64,000 bases of DNA from Cytobacillus firmus DS1 (GTDB lineage Bacteria > Bacillota > Bacilli > Bacillales > Cytobacillaceae): the NCBI RefSeq assembly GCF_000565285.1, contig NZ_APVL01000002.1:124001-188000 (forward strand), read 5' to 3'. The translations under genes and the position numbers were made by a program. The notes beneath the pieces were generated by a model, which did not search any database, was not told the DNA's origin, and saw nothing but the letters and a program-made list of their open reading frames with translations. Below are positions 41,788 through 51,687 of the stretch, one piece after another (the first letter of the stretch is position 1; each line of letters begins with the position of its first letter).

Positions 41788-42942
41788 TTATTCTGGCTGA
41801 CTGACAAAAATAATATCTTTTGACAAGAAATAGCTAAGAACGATATTCGTAAGGAAAAAGGCAAGAAGCAGAAACAGTACATCATGATATTCCAGAATCA
41901 TAACCGCCGGCGGCGCAATGCTTGCTCCGGTTAATAGAAAAAAAGAATAGAGAGAAAGCGCTTTTGCACGATCACCTCCTGCAATCATGCCAATCAGGGT
42001 GATAACTGTGGGAACAAGAAGAGATATAGAGGCCACGAACATTATTGAAATAGCCATTAATGCAATGGTGCTGCTGAAGAAAAACATATTTATGATGCTG
42101 AAGATTCCTAAAAATAAACCAAGCTTTAATGTCAAATGAGCACCAATCCGCTCAATTAATTTTCCCGTAAAGAGAGACAGCAGCGCCCCGATTAGTCCCA
42201 CAGCTCTTAATGTGAACAGCTCCTCCATGGTTCCCTCGAAATTCCTTCCTATTGCATCGTAAAAAGCTACAAAGGTAAACAGCAAAGTAAAGGTAATAGC
42301 ATAGCTTTGGAGCAGGCTTCCATTCATTAATAGTTTTTTCATAATAGAAATAACGGAAACCCCTGACTTGGAAGGGGGAGAAGTGCCTGGTAGTATTTTA
42401 TACGATACAAGGAAAAGAATTAAATAGCAAAACGCAAAGAAATAAAAAGCATAGTTCCATTTAAAATAAAATGTAATTGTCGAACTGATCAGCTGTCCAA
42501 GGATGCCGGCGACAAGGAATCCTGTATTGATAAAAACAAGCAGCAGGGTGCGGCTCCTCGGCTGAAAAAGATCAAAGGAATAAGCGAAGGCAACAGGAGC
42601 AAAGCTCCCAAGAGTCAGCCCCTGAATCGACCTGGTTATATAGAGAGCTTCTACATTAGGAGAGAGACCGACGGCAAAAGTGGACAAAGCAGAAGCAAAC
42701 AAACCTGTAATAATAATTCTGCGCCTGCCAAACGTATCAGAGGCAGGACCAAAGAACAGCAGGCCGGCTGCATAAAAAAATGCAAACAGGCTTCCTCCGC
42801 CAACAATATAATTTTCATTTACTTTAAATGAGTCAGCAATATCCCCGTAAATAGGGATTAGTGTATAAATGTTGCTGGCTACGAAAATCCCTGTAACTGT
42901 CAAAATGACTGAAGTTGCAATCAGGATTTGTTTTGAAATCAT
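41788..42942 (-). CDS. MFS transporter
   Basis: Major facilitator of 384 aa with 12 hydrophobic segments. The loop 2-3 signature reads GPASDTFGRRRIIITGLF (residues 60-80), and GFLVAGILGQLISSTITFYFKWNYAFYF near 145 is like the YnfM/drug-efflux branch. The ATG at 42942 follows AGGTGATAAGG. A frame extending 28 codons further upstream runs into the divergent addB promoter region and lacks a ribosome site. B. subtilis has an MFS gene (yhjO) in the same area. Substrate unknown. Confidence 0.83.
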   Translation of the reverse strand: MISKQILIATSVILTVTGIFVASNIYTLIPIYGDIADSFKVNENYIVGGGSLFAFFYAAGLLFFGPASDTFGRRRIIITGLFASALSTFAVGLSPNVEALYITRSIQGLTLGSFAPVAFAYSFDLFQPRSRTLLLVFINTGFLVAGILGQLISSTITFYFKWNYAFYFFAFCYLILFLVSYKILPGTSPPSKSGVSVISIMKKLLMNGSLLQSYAITFTLLFTFVAFYDAIGRNFEGTMEELFTLRAVGLIGALLSLFTGKLIERIGAHLTLKLGLFLGIFSIINMFFFSSTIALMAISIMFVASISLLVPTVITLIGMIAGGDRAKALSLYSFFLLTGASIAPPAVMILEYHDVLFLLLAFFLTNIVLSYFLSKDIIFVSQPE

Positions 42943-43089
42943 CCTTATCACCTGCCGATATACTTTATGCACCATACCCCGTATAGGAAAGTTGTCATTT
43001 CCACAATTTTGAAGAACCCCATACAAAAAATTGAACAGCTGATATGATAAAATAATGATAGAGAGAGAGCTTTTTTAAGGAGGAGTAAT

Positions 43090-46000
43090 ATGACCGTACG
43101 TTTATTGATAGGCCGTTCCGGGAGCGGTAAAACGGAATACTGCCTTAACCAAATCCGTGATGAACTGCGGTTTAATCCGGATGGAGATCCCATCATTTAT
43201 TTAGTGCCGGAACAAATGACGTTCCTATCAGAATATAAATTAATAACAACACCTGGCCTTGGCGGAATGATCCGCAGCCAGGTATACTCTTTCACGCGTC
43301 TTGCCTGGAGAATTCTTCAGGAAACGGGAGGCATGAGCAGATACCATCTTAATAGTGTAGGCATCAGCATGCTAATCCGCAAAATCATTGAAGATAAAAA
43401 GGATGAACTTAAGCTATTTCAAAGGGCTGCAGACAAAAATGGCTTTATTCAGCAAGTTGAACAAATAATGACCGAATTCAAACGTTATTGTGTAGCTCCT
43501 GATGAACTGGCGGAAAGGCAAAATCAGCTCTCGGCAAGCGGGAAGTCAAATAAGGCACTCCAGGACAAGCTGCATGATCTTGAGATAATCTATAAAAATT
43601 TTGAGGAATCCCTTTCTGGCAAATATACAGATTCCGAGGATTATTTCCGCCTGCTTGCGGAAAAAGCCTCCCATTCAGAGTATCTAAAAAATTCCGAGGT
43701 TTATATAGATGGGTTTTACAGTTTTACACCACAGGAATATGCAATTGTTGAACAGCTGATGAATCATTGTAAAAACGTCACAATCACATTAACGCTTGAC
43801 CAGCCGTTTAAGAATAATGCTTCTGATGAGCTTCATTTATTCAGAATGCCGGGAGAGAACTATCAGACAATTAAAGAATTGGCTTCCAGCAACAGGCTGG
43901 ATGTGGAAGAGATACTCCTTTCCGAGCAAAAAAGGTGGATTAAGCCTTCACTTAAGCATCTTGAGGCACATTTTGACAGCAGGCCTGCAAAGGCATTTAC
44001 AGGGGAAGCGGACATTCACATTGGACAGGCTGTCAGCAGGAGGGCCGAAATTGAGGGCGTTGCCAGGAAAATTAACAAGCTTGTTCGCACACATGGTTAT
44101 CGTTACCGTGATATTGCCGTACTGGCAAGAAACGGCCAGGATTATCATGACATGATTGAAACAGTGTTCCGTGACTATGAGATCCCATTTTTTATTGATC
44201 AGAAAAGAACCATGCTGAATCACCCGCTCGTTGAGTTAATCAGGTCAACACTTGAAATAATCAATGGGAATTGGCGCTATGAACCAATTTTCAGAGCTAT
44301 AAAAACAGAGCTGATTTTTCCGTCCAGGTTAAACCCCGGAAAGCTTCGTGAGCAAATGGACAGACTTGAGAACTATGTTCTTGCTTATGGCATTCAAGGA
44401 GACAAATGGACGAAGAAAAAGAGATGGACATACAGAAGAATCAGGGGGCTGGAGTTTGAAGCAGTTGCCCAGACTGATGCCGAGAAAAAAGTAGAAGATG
44501 AGTTAAATGATCTGCGCGAAAAGATTACAGGCCCAATATTAAGGCTGCACAAGCGCTTAAGAAAGGCTGCTGATGGCCGCGGCTTTTGTGAAGCTTTATT
44601 TTTATACCTGGAAGAATTGGATGTGCCTGTGAAGATTGAAAGGTGGAAAACTGCCCAGGAGGAGAAAGGGAACCTGGTTAAGTCCAGGGAACATGGTCAA
44701 GCATGGAATGCCATTATGGAGCTTCTGGATCAATATGTAGAAATGCTTGGTGAAGAAGAAGTGACGCTTAAGCGTTTTGCTTCCATTCTTGATGCCGGAC
44801 TGGAGTCGCTTCGCTTTACGCTTGTTCCGCCTGCCATTGATCAGGTCATGGCGGCTGATTTGGAAAGATCAAGGCTAACCGATATTAAAGCTGCTTTTGT
44901 CATTGGGCTTAATGAAGGAGTACTTCCTGCCAAATTCTCGGAGGATGGTGTGCTGGCGGATGACGACAGGGAAATACTGAACACAAACGGAATGAAACTG
45001 GCGCCGGGAAGCCGCACACGTCTGCTTGATGAGGAATTTATAGCTTATAAAGCGTTTGTTACTCCATCAGAAAAACTTTATATCAGCTATCCATTGGCAA
45101 ATGAAGAAGGTAAAGCACTTATGCCGTCTCCTTATATTAAAAGATTGGGAGATTTATTTCCTGATTGCAGGCATCATTCCTTCATGTCTGATCCGGCAGA
45201 GCTTAAGGAAACGGAGCAGCTGGAGTATGCTGATAACCTTAATACAGCATTATCGTATTTGACTTCACAGCTTCAGCTCAAAAAACGCAGTTATCCAATC
45301 TATGACCTTTGGTGGGATGTTTATAACTATTACCTTAAAAATGAGCAGTGGAGAAGGCCTGCATTGAAGGTGCTTTCCAGCCTTAATTATGAAAACAGGA
45401 CACTTCAGCTTGGTGAGGACGTCAGTAAGGAATTATATGGCGACCATATTCAGGCGAGTGTTTCGAGAATGGAATTATTCCATAGCTGTCCATTTTCCCA
45501 TTTTGCACAGCATGGACTAAGGCTGCGGGAAAGACAGGTATACCGCCTGGAGGCACCGGATATAGGGGATCTTTTCCATGCTGCTTTGAAATTTATTGCA
45601 GAAACAGTTATGACTCATAAACTTTCATGGACAGATATGACGAGGGAACAGTGTGAGATCCTTGCAAAAGAAGCAGTTGAAATGCTTGCTCCTAAACTTC
45701 AAAATGAAATTCTCTTAAGCTCTAACAGGCATCACTATATTAAGAGAAAGCTTGAGCAAATTATCAGCAGGGCTTCCTATGTCATCAGCGAGCATGCCAA
45801 ATCAAGCGGATTCTCGCCAGTGGGCCTTGAATTGGGGTTTGGTCCGAAAGGAGAGCTTCCTTCGCTTGCTTTTCCTCTTAAAAACGGGGCTAAAATGGAG
45901 CTTGTCGGAAGAATTGACAGAGTAGACAAGGCTCAGGATGCAAACGGAACATTTTTACGGGTAATTGACTATAAATCCAGCTCCAAGGATCTGAATGTAA

Positions 46001-46596
46001 GTGAGGTTTACTATGGCATTGCCCTGCAGATGCTGACCTATCTGGACATCATAATTGCCCATTCCAGCTCTTTAATAGGAACAAAAGCCGATCCGGCAGG
46101 AGTCCTTTACTTCCATGTTCATAATCCAATCGTCAGCACATCAAAAATGCTGACCCTGGAGGATATCGAGCAGGAACTCTATAAGAAATTCAAAATGAAT
46201 GGCCTGCTGCTTGGAGATGAAAATGTTATCAGGTTAATGGACCAGACGCTTGAGACAGGCGACTCATCCATTATCTCTGCCGGGTTCAAAAAGGACGGCA
46301 CTCTTTCGAAGCGGTCTAAAGTGGCAAGCAAGCAGGAGTTTGATTATTTGCGCCGCTATGTAAGAAAGATGTATAGGAATACAGGCAATAAGATTACAGA
46401 GGGCAATGTTGAAATTGCCCCATATAAAATGAAGGAAAAGACACCATGTACATTTTGTGCCTATAAATCTGTATGCCAATTTGACGAATCTCTTGAAACA
46501 AATGATTACAGAGTATTTACTCCTAAGCCAAAAGAAGACATGATTGAAATCATCAAGAAGGAGGTGGAGGGCGATGAAAATGACCATACCGCCTAA
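43090..46596 (+). CDS. addB: ATP-dependent nuclease subunit B (AddB)
   Basis: Subunit of the AddAB helicase-nuclease that resects double-strand breaks and recognises Chi. The protein is 1168 aa, close to B. subtilis AddB. The N-terminal Walker A-like GRSGSGKTEYCL is at about 8-19. A RecB-type nuclease core near 950-990 contains RVIDYKSSSKDL. The iron-sulfur cluster cysteines are one in ELFHSCPFSHFAQHGL (about 802) and three in CTFCAYKSVC (about 1120-1129), all present. AAGGAGGAG precedes the ATG. It overlaps addA by 23 bp. Confidence 0.97.
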   Translation: MTVRLLIGRSGSGKTEYCLNQIRDELRFNPDGDPIIYLVPEQMTFLSEYKLITTPGLGGMIRSQVYSFTRLAWRILQETGGMSRYHLNSVGISMLIRKIIEDKKDELKLFQRAADKNGFIQQVEQIMTEFKRYCVAPDELAERQNQLSASGKSNKALQDKLHDLEIIYKNFEESLSGKYTDSEDYFRLLAEKASHSEYLKNSEVYIDGFYSFTPQEYAIVEQLMNHCKNVTITLTLDQPFKNNASDELHLFRMPGENYQTIKELASSNRLDVEEILLSEQKRWIKPSLKHLEAHFDSRPAKAFTGEADIHIGQAVSRRAEIEGVARKINKLVRTHGYRYRDIAVLARNGQDYHDMIETVFRDYEIPFFIDQKRTMLNHPLVELIRSTLEIINGNWRYEPIFRAIKTELIFPSRLNPGKLREQMDRLENYVLAYGIQGDKWTKKKRWTYRRIRGLEFEAVAQTDAEKKVEDELNDLREKITGPILRLHKRLRKAADGRGFCEALFLYLEELDVPVKIERWKTAQEEKGNLVKSREHGQAWNAIMELLDQYVEMLGEEEVTLKRFASILDAGLESLRFTLVPPAIDQVMAADLERSRLTDIKAAFVIGLNEGVLPAKFSEDGVLADDDREILNTNGMKLAPGSRTRLLDEEFIAYKAFVTPSEKLYISYPLANEEGKALMPSPYIKRLGDLFPDCRHHSFMSDPAELKETEQLEYADNLNTALSYLTSQLQLKKRSYPIYDLWWDVYNYYLKNEQWRRPALKVLSSLNYENRTLQLGEDVSKELYGDHIQASVSRMELFHSCPFSHFAQHGLRLRERQVYRLEAPDIGDLFHAALKFIAETVMTHKLSWTDMTREQCEILAKEAVEMLAPKLQNEILLSSNRHHYIKRKLEQIISRASYVISEHAKSSGFSPVGLELGFGPKGELPSLAFPLKNGAKMELVGRIDRVDKAQDANGTFLRVIDYKSSSKDLNVSEVYYGIALQMLTYLDIIIAHSSSLIGTKADPAGVLYFHVHNPIVSTSKMLTLEDIEQELYKKFKMNGLLLGDENVIRLMDQTLETGDSSIISAGFKKDGTLSKRSKVASKQEFDYLRRYVRKMYRNTGNKITEGNVEIAPYKMKEKTPCTFCAYKSVCQFDESLETNDYRVFTPKPKEDMIEIIKKEVEGDENDHTA

Positions 46597-49500
46597 GCCG
46601 GAAGATGCAACCTGGACTGATGACCAATGGAAAGCAATTATGGCCAAGGGCCAGGATATCCTTGTGGCTGCAGCCGCCGGATCAGGGAAAACAGCTGTTT
46701 TGGTTGAAAGGATTATCAATAAGATTATCGAGGATGATGATCCTATAAATGTCGATGAACTGCTTGTTGTGACCTTCACAAATGCCTCGGCAGCAGAAAT
46801 GAGGCACAGAATCGGCGAGGCTCTTGAAAAAGCTATTAATGATAATCCGCGATCTGCTCACCTCAGAAAGCAGGTAAGCTTATTAAACAGGGCATCCATC
46901 TCGACCTTGCACTCATTTTGCTTAGAGATGATCCGCAAATATTACTACATGACCGATATTGATCCGGGGTTTCGGATTGCTGATGAAACAGAAGCACAGC
47001 TTTTGAGGGATGAAGTACTCGAAGAGCTTTTTGAAGAGGAATACGGCAAAGAGGGAAATGAAGGATTCTTTGCACTAGTGGACACTTTTACAAATGACAG
47101 AAGCGATACGGCCCTTCAGGATATAATAAGGGATTTATACGATTTTGCCCGTTCCAACCCTTCACCTGATCAATATCTTGATTCAATTGTGGAGATGTAT
47201 AATGTGGACGGAGTCAGCAGTCTAGAGCAGCTTCCATTTGTCCGTTCACTTTTGGAGGATATTGATCTTCAACTGAAAGGAGCCAAACAGCTGCTTGAAT
47301 ATGGGCTTGAGCTGACCAAGCTTCCAGGGGGGCCGGCTCCGAGAGCAGAGAACTTTATCGCAGATCTGCACGTTGTAAATACACTAATTGAAGCGAAAAA
47401 AGATTCATGGACGATGCTGTATGAAGCGATGCAAACTTGGTCTTTTGGCAGAGCCAAAACGTGTAAGGGCGATGATTATGATGAAGATCTGGTCGAAAAA
47501 GCAAAGAAACTTAGGGATCAGGCCAAGAAAATCATTACCGGCCTGCAGGAAGAACTGTTTTTCCGCAGACAGGAAAGCTTCATGCGTGATATGGCGGAAA
47601 TGAAACCCCATATCGAAGAGCTTGTTTCGTTAGTTAAAGATTTTTCCATTCGCTTCGAACAGATTAAAACTGAAAAAGGGCTTGTTGACTTTGCTGATCT
47701 TGAGCATTATTGCCTTGAAATTCTTTCATCACCAGATGAGGAGGGAAGGCTTTTGCCTTCAGAAGCGGCTCTTGTCTGCAGAAATCAGTTCAAAGAAGTT
47801 CTGGTTGATGAGTATCAGGATACCAACATGGTTCAGGAAGCTATTTTGCAGCTGGTAACGGCAGATTCAGAAGAGAACGGGAATTTATTCATGGTAGGGG
47901 ATGTTAAGCAGTCGATCTACCGTTTCCGCCTTGCAGAGCCTAATCTGTTTCTGGGCAAGTACACCCGGTTTGACAGGGACGGAGAAAGAGCAGGGCTTAG
48001 AATTGATCTGGCACGAAATTTTAGAAGCCGTAAAGAAGTTCTGCATGGGACCAATTATATCTTTAAGCAGATAATGGGGACGTCAGTCGGTGAAATTGAG
48101 TATGACCAGGCAGCTGAACTTATTAAAGGAGCTCCCTATTCAGAGGATCAGGAGCACCCTGTGGAGCTTGCCATTATTGATCTTGAAGGAAATGATAAGA
48201 GTGAACCGGAGCCTGAATCCATGGATGAGGGTTTTGACAGCGAAGATTTAGCCCAGTCACAGCTCGAGGCCAGATATATGGCGTCGAAAATTAAAGAAAT
48301 CATTGGGAATCGGAAGGAAGTTTACAACACAAAGACTCATTCTGGACGGCCTGCCAAGTACAGGGATGTTGTCATCCTGCTTCGTTCCATGACATGGGCT
48401 CCGCAGATTATGGAGGAATTTAAACAGCAGGGAATCCCTGTCTATGCCAATCTTTCCAGCGGTTACTTCGAAGCAACAGAAGTTGCGATTATGATGTCAC
48501 TTCTAAAAGTGATAGATAATCCGTATCAGGATATTCCGCTGGCATCGGTTTTAAGATCTCCTATTTTGGGGCTGACCGAAGAAGAGCTTGCACAAATCAG
48601 AATCCATAATAAAAGGGGTTCGTTCTATGAAGCATTAACTTCTTTTTGCCGGAATCACCCAACCCTTGAAACGGGAGAACTATATGAAAAAGTCCGGCCA
48701 TTTTTTGATACTCTTGAAGAATGGCGTGTAATGGCGCGCCGGGGTTCCCTTTCCGAGCTGATTTGGCATCTGTATAGAGAAACCCGTTTTTATGATTTTG
48801 TCGGCGGCATGCCGGGCGGAAAACAGAGGCAGGCAAACCTGCGCGCATTGTACGACAGAGCCAGGCAGTATGAAGCAACATCATTCAGAGGATTATTCCG
48901 TTTCTTAAGGTTTATTGAACGAATGCGGGACAGAGGCGATGATCTTGGTGCTGCCCGCGCTTTGGGTGAGCAGGAAGATGTGGTCCGCCTTATGACGATC
49001 CACAGCAGCAAAGGACTGGAATTTCCTTTTGTTTTTATTGCAGGACTTGCCCGCAGCTTTAATACAATGGATTTGAAAAAACCATATATGCTTGATAAGG
49101 AATTTGGATTCGCTGCAAAATATGTAAATGCCGAGAAAAGAATATCGTATCCCTCTTTGCCGCAGATTGCCTTTAAACGAAAAAAGAAAATGGAAATGCT
49201 TGCTGAAGAAATGCGGGTACTATATGTTGCTTTAACGCGGGCGAAGGAAAAGCTGTACCTGGTTTCGTCTGTCAAGAGTGCAGATAAAAAATTAAATAAG
49301 TGGCTGCAGGCATCCGAGCATAAGGACTGGCTCCTGAATGAGTATGACAGGGCTTCTGCAAACAGTTATCTGGACTGGATTGGCCAGGCTCTTGTCCGGC
49401 ATCGGGATTGTGAGACATTGAGAGGGGAAGTGACGGTGCATCCTCTCGTCCCGGGTGATATACTTGAGCACCCATCGTGCTGGAATATAACGATAATCAA

Positions 49501-50332
49501 AAGAGAAGAAGCGGTTGTTCTTTCGGAAGAAGCCAATGAGGGCGAAACGGATTTACTGAAATTGGTTTATAAAGGAAAACCTGTTCCGGTTGAATCTGCT
49601 TATAAGGATAAAGTTGATGAACAGCTTTCCTGGAAATATTCCTTTAAGCAAGCAACTCAATCCAGATCTAAACAGTCCGTTTCGGAAGTGAAGCGGCAAC
49701 GGGAGATTTTTTCTGAGGAAGACAGCGGCACTGAATTAATCCGTAAAATCAGTAAACCGGCGCTCAGCCGGCCTCGCTTTATGCAGGAAAAATCCCTTTC
49801 TCCAGCTGAAAGGGGTACTGCCATGCACGCTGTGATGCAGCATATTGATTTCAGCCGGCCTGCAACAGTGGAAACGATATCCTCCAAAATGGATGAGATG
49901 GTTCACAATGAATTACTCACGGAAGAGCAGCGTGCCAGCATTGAGCCACAGCTGATTGTACAGTTTTTCGAAACCGAACTGGGACAAAGAATTGTTCAGG
50001 CTAAATCTGTACGAAGAGAAGTCCCATTCAGTTTATCTTTCCCAGCAGGGGAAATCTACTCAGATTGGCAGGGAGAAGATGAACCGGTTCTCATTCAGGG
50101 GATTGTGGACTGTGTATTCGAAGATGAGCATGGTCTGGTGCTCCTGGATTATAAAACGGATGGAATTACCGGCCGGTTTAAGGGTGGCTTTGCTGAAGCC
50201 AGACCTGTTCTCGAAAACAGGTACAAAATTCAAATTGACATGTATACCAGAGCATTGGAACAGATTTTAAAAAGGGAAATTAATGAAAGATACCTGTTTT
50301 TCTTTGACGGAGCTCATACAATTAAATTATAG
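46574..50332 (+). CDS. addA: ATP-dependent helicase/nuclease subunit A (AddA)
   Basis: UvrD-type helicase with C-terminal nuclease domain, 1252 aa. Walker A AAAGSGKTAVL is near residue 36, VTFTNASAAEMRHRI near 65, Walker B VLVDEYQDTN near 411, GDVKQSIYRFR near 438, VRLMTIHSSKGLEFP near 808 and VALTRAKEKLYLV near 880. The nuclease motif LLDYKTDGI is near 1190. GGAGGTGGAGGGCG precedes the ATG at 46574, which overlaps the end of addB. A terminator follows at once; sbcD/sbcC, next in B. subtilis, are not here. Confidence 0.97.
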   Translation: MKMTIPPKPEDATWTDDQWKAIMAKGQDILVAAAAGSGKTAVLVERIINKIIEDDDPINVDELLVVTFTNASAAEMRHRIGEALEKAINDNPRSAHLRKQVSLLNRASISTLHSFCLEMIRKYYYMTDIDPGFRIADETEAQLLRDEVLEELFEEEYGKEGNEGFFALVDTFTNDRSDTALQDIIRDLYDFARSNPSPDQYLDSIVEMYNVDGVSSLEQLPFVRSLLEDIDLQLKGAKQLLEYGLELTKLPGGPAPRAENFIADLHVVNTLIEAKKDSWTMLYEAMQTWSFGRAKTCKGDDYDEDLVEKAKKLRDQAKKIITGLQEELFFRRQESFMRDMAEMKPHIEELVSLVKDFSIRFEQIKTEKGLVDFADLEHYCLEILSSPDEEGRLLPSEAALVCRNQFKEVLVDEYQDTNMVQEAILQLVTADSEENGNLFMVGDVKQSIYRFRLAEPNLFLGKYTRFDRDGERAGLRIDLARNFRSRKEVLHGTNYIFKQIMGTSVGEIEYDQAAELIKGAPYSEDQEHPVELAIIDLEGNDKSEPEPESMDEGFDSEDLAQSQLEARYMASKIKEIIGNRKEVYNTKTHSGRPAKYRDVVILLRSMTWAPQIMEEFKQQGIPVYANLSSGYFEATEVAIMMSLLKVIDNPYQDIPLASVLRSPILGLTEEELAQIRIHNKRGSFYEALTSFCRNHPTLETGELYEKVRPFFDTLEEWRVMARRGSLSELIWHLYRETRFYDFVGGMPGGKQRQANLRALYDRARQYEATSFRGLFRFLRFIERMRDRGDDLGAARALGEQEDVVRLMTIHSSKGLEFPFVFIAGLARSFNTMDLKKPYMLDKEFGFAAKYVNAEKRISYPSLPQIAFKRKKKMEMLAEEMRVLYVALTRAKEKLYLVSSVKSADKKLNKWLQASEHKDWLLNEYDRASANSYLDWIGQALVRHRDCETLRGEVTVHPLVPGDILEHPSCWNITIIKREEAVVLSEEANEGETDLLKLVYKGKPVPVESAYKDKVDEQLSWKYSFKQATQSRSKQSVSEVKRQREIFSEEDSGTELIRKISKPALSRPRFMQEKSLSPAERGTAMHAVMQHIDFSRPATVETISSKMDEMVHNELLTEEQRASIEPQLIVQFFETELGQRIVQAKSVRREVPFSLSFPAGEIYSDWQGEDEPVLIQGIVDCVFEDEHGLVLLDYKTDGITGRFKGGFAEARPVLENRYKIQIDMYTRALEQILKREINERYLFFFDGAHTIKL

Positions 50333-50333
50333 G

Positions 50334-50365
50334 AAAAGCCGGCAAGGGGACTTGCCGGCTTTTTG
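50334..50365 (+). terminator. Terminator of addBA
   Basis: 13-bp stem AAAAGCCGGCAAG/CTTGCCGGCTTTT followed by a T run. Confidence 0.9.
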
Positions 50366-50388
50366 TATATATGCAGGAGGGTTATTTA

Positions 50389-50496
50389 TTGAGCACCAGC
50401 CGAAAAGGTGCGCACACCCAAGAATTTCCGCGGGCAGACGAAACATCCCCACACACAAAGAGGAGAATTCCGCGCATTACTATCGCGCCGATATAA
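50389..50496 (+). CDS. Possible small basic protein between addA and yisB
   Basis: A 35-codon frame from TTG at 50389, 7 nt after AGGAGGG. It encodes a hydrophilic, basic peptide starting MSTSRKGAHTQEFPRADET and ending RIPRITIAPI. Composition (Arg, Pro, Thr, His) is unlike a membrane or toxin peptide, and I do not recognise it. It lies between the addBA terminator and yisB, whose own AGGAGG site starts 20 bp after this stop codon. The good ribosome site supports translation; small size and the TTG start argue for caution. Confidence 0.4.
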   Translation: MSTSRKGAHTQEFPRADETSPHTKRRIPRITIAPI

Positions 50497-50526
50497 AGGG
50501 TACTGTAAATATAAAGGAGGATTGCC

Positions 50527-50838
50527 ATGGGAAAAAGGCGCACAGAAACCGGAATCTGCGAATTATGTCTGAGGGAAGATACTGATATAACAGTCCACCA
50601 TTTAACGCCAAAAGAAATGGGAGGGACCTTTCTGCCGACCGCTCGATTATGCATACCATGTCATAAGCAGATTCATGCTTTATATACGAATTCAGAGCTT
50701 GCTGTACGACTGAATTCAATCGAGTTATTGCAGCAGGATGATAAAATCCGGAAATATTTGAAATGGATCAGGAAACAGCCTTCATCTAAGCTGACAAAAG
50801 CAAGGAAGTCGAATGAACGGAAATCGAAAGGACGATAA
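50527..50838 (+). CDS. yisB: HNH endonuclease family protein YisB
   Basis: Small HNH-type protein of 103 aa. A zinc pair CELC near residue 11 is followed by the HH of the HNH core (TVHHLTPKEMGG near 25), a second pair CIPC near 44 and HKQIHALY near 47, so the metal-binding and catalytic residues look complete. The lysine-rich C-terminal tail could bind DNA. The B. subtilis counterpart lies between sbcC and gerPF and has no defined role. AAAGGAGG precedes the ATG by 6 nt. Convergent with gerPF. Confidence 0.88.
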   Translation: MGKRRTETGICELCLREDTDITVHHLTPKEMGGTFLPTARLCIPCHKQIHALYTNSELAVRLNSIELLQQDDKIRKYLKWIRKQPSSKLTKARKSNERKSKGR

Positions 50839-50856
50839 CGGAGGCGCTATCGTCCT
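50829..50856. terminator. Hairpin between yisB and gerPF
   Basis: Perfect 9-bp stem AGGACGATA/TATCGTCCT overlapping the yisB stop codon, between convergent genes. T runs are weak. Confidence 0.55.
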
Positions 50857-50873
50857 GACTTACTGAAAATAAA

Positions 50874-51092
50874 TTAGTTATTGCCGACATTTGGCTGATC
50901 AACCAGACTGGTATCCAGTACGTTACTGGCGCTAAGGCCATTGTTTGTGATGACAAAGCCGCCTGTGTTAGCGGCACCCTGTCCGGTTGTTGATTTGGAA
51001 TTGTTTTTTGGAGAGATATAAAGAGAGTCTCCGAATTGAACAATTCCTCCGCTGACATTAATGATTTGTACCGGTCCGATTATAGCTGGCAT
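50874..51092 (-). CDS. gerPF: Spore germination protein GerPF
   Basis: Last gene of the gerP operon, 72 aa. The GerPA/GerPF family pattern is MPAIIGPVQIINVSGGIVQFGDSLYISPK followed by GAANTGGFVITNNG. GerP proteins are spore-coat components that help germinants cross the coat. The ATG at 51092 follows AAAGGATG; an ATG three codons upstream is in frame but not preceded by a ribosome site. It resembles gerPA at the other end of the operon, consistent with an old duplication. Confidence 0.93.
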   Translation of the reverse strand: MPAIIGPVQIINVSGGIVQFGDSLYISPKNNSKSTTGQGAANTGGFVITNNGLSASNVLDTSLVDQPNVGNN

Positions 51093-51123
51093 GTAAAACA
51101 TCCTTTATGAAAAATTTTCATCC

Positions 51124-51504
51124 TTAAGTTCTGCTGTTTTTGGGATAAACCTGACGAATATGCTTGACCCGGGCTTCCATTGAAATGTTTCCGCTGTTCC
51201 CGATATGAATGACAGATGAGGAGGAAACCCCGATAATATCAATATTCTGAACCCGAATGATCGGATTGAGCTGTGTTGTCTGCATCGTTATGTCTTCTTC
51301 AATAGGGATTAAAGGAATGGGTTCTCTGAATACAGGATAGACTGAAAAATTCCCTTCCTTCGCGTTAAAATACTCAGCTTCACGCTGGTCAGCAATCGCT
51401 CTTGAGAATCCTTTAATAAAGCATGAGTCCCCAATTTCAAATACAGAAGAAAAGGCAATGGTGTCAATATTGATTTTATCAACAGATGAAGTTCTTTGCA
51501 GCAT
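51124..51504 (-). CDS. gerPE: Spore germination protein GerPE
   Basis: Protein of 126 aa, fifth in the gerP operon. It contains repeated short hydrophobic motifs of the type found in the whole cluster (IDTIAFSSVFEIGD near 15; VQNIDIIGVSSSSVIHIGNSG near 84), the SSxxxxGD pattern that GerPB, D and E share. It begins six bases after the gerPD stop codon. It is required in B. subtilis for coat permeability to germinants; the molecular mechanism is not known. Confidence 0.93.
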   Translation of the reverse strand: MLQRTSSVDKINIDTIAFSSVFEIGDSCFIKGFSRAIADQREAEYFNAKEGNFSVYPVFREPIPLIPIEEDITMQTTQLNPIIRVQNIDIIGVSSSSVIHIGNSGNISMEARVKHIRQVYPKNSRT

Positions 51505-51510
51505 AGCAGC

Positions 51511-51687
51511 TTACTCCGGTGTCAGAGGCACAAATGGCCCTATCAGAAGTGACTCAGGTGGTGTATCAAAAGTAGCTGCCAGCTGGATCGTTTGCGTATC
51601 CCCCACCATTAAAACTGATGAACTGGATACACCCAGTACTCTTATGCTGCCTACGCACAGATCTCTGTTATAAACCTGATAATTCAT
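51511..51687 (-). CDS. gerPD: Spore germination protein GerPD
   Basis: Small protein of 58 aa. It reads MNYQVYNRDLCVGSIRVLGV, then SSSSVLMVGDTQTIQLAATFDTPPESL, and ends IGPFVPLTPE. This is as expected for GerPD (58 aa in B. subtilis, from memory), including the FDTPPESLLIGPFVPL tail. The start overlaps the gerPC stop by ATGA, so translation is probably coupled. GAAAGGAAT lies upstream inside gerPC. Confidence 0.92.
   Translation of the reverse strand: MNYQVYNRDLCVGSIRVLGVSSSSVLMVGDTQTIQLAATFDTPPESLLIGPFVPLTPE

Noticed and set aside
48790-49275. 161-codon antisense open frame inside addA
   Set aside because: Lies wholly within a conserved helicase gene and has no start signal.
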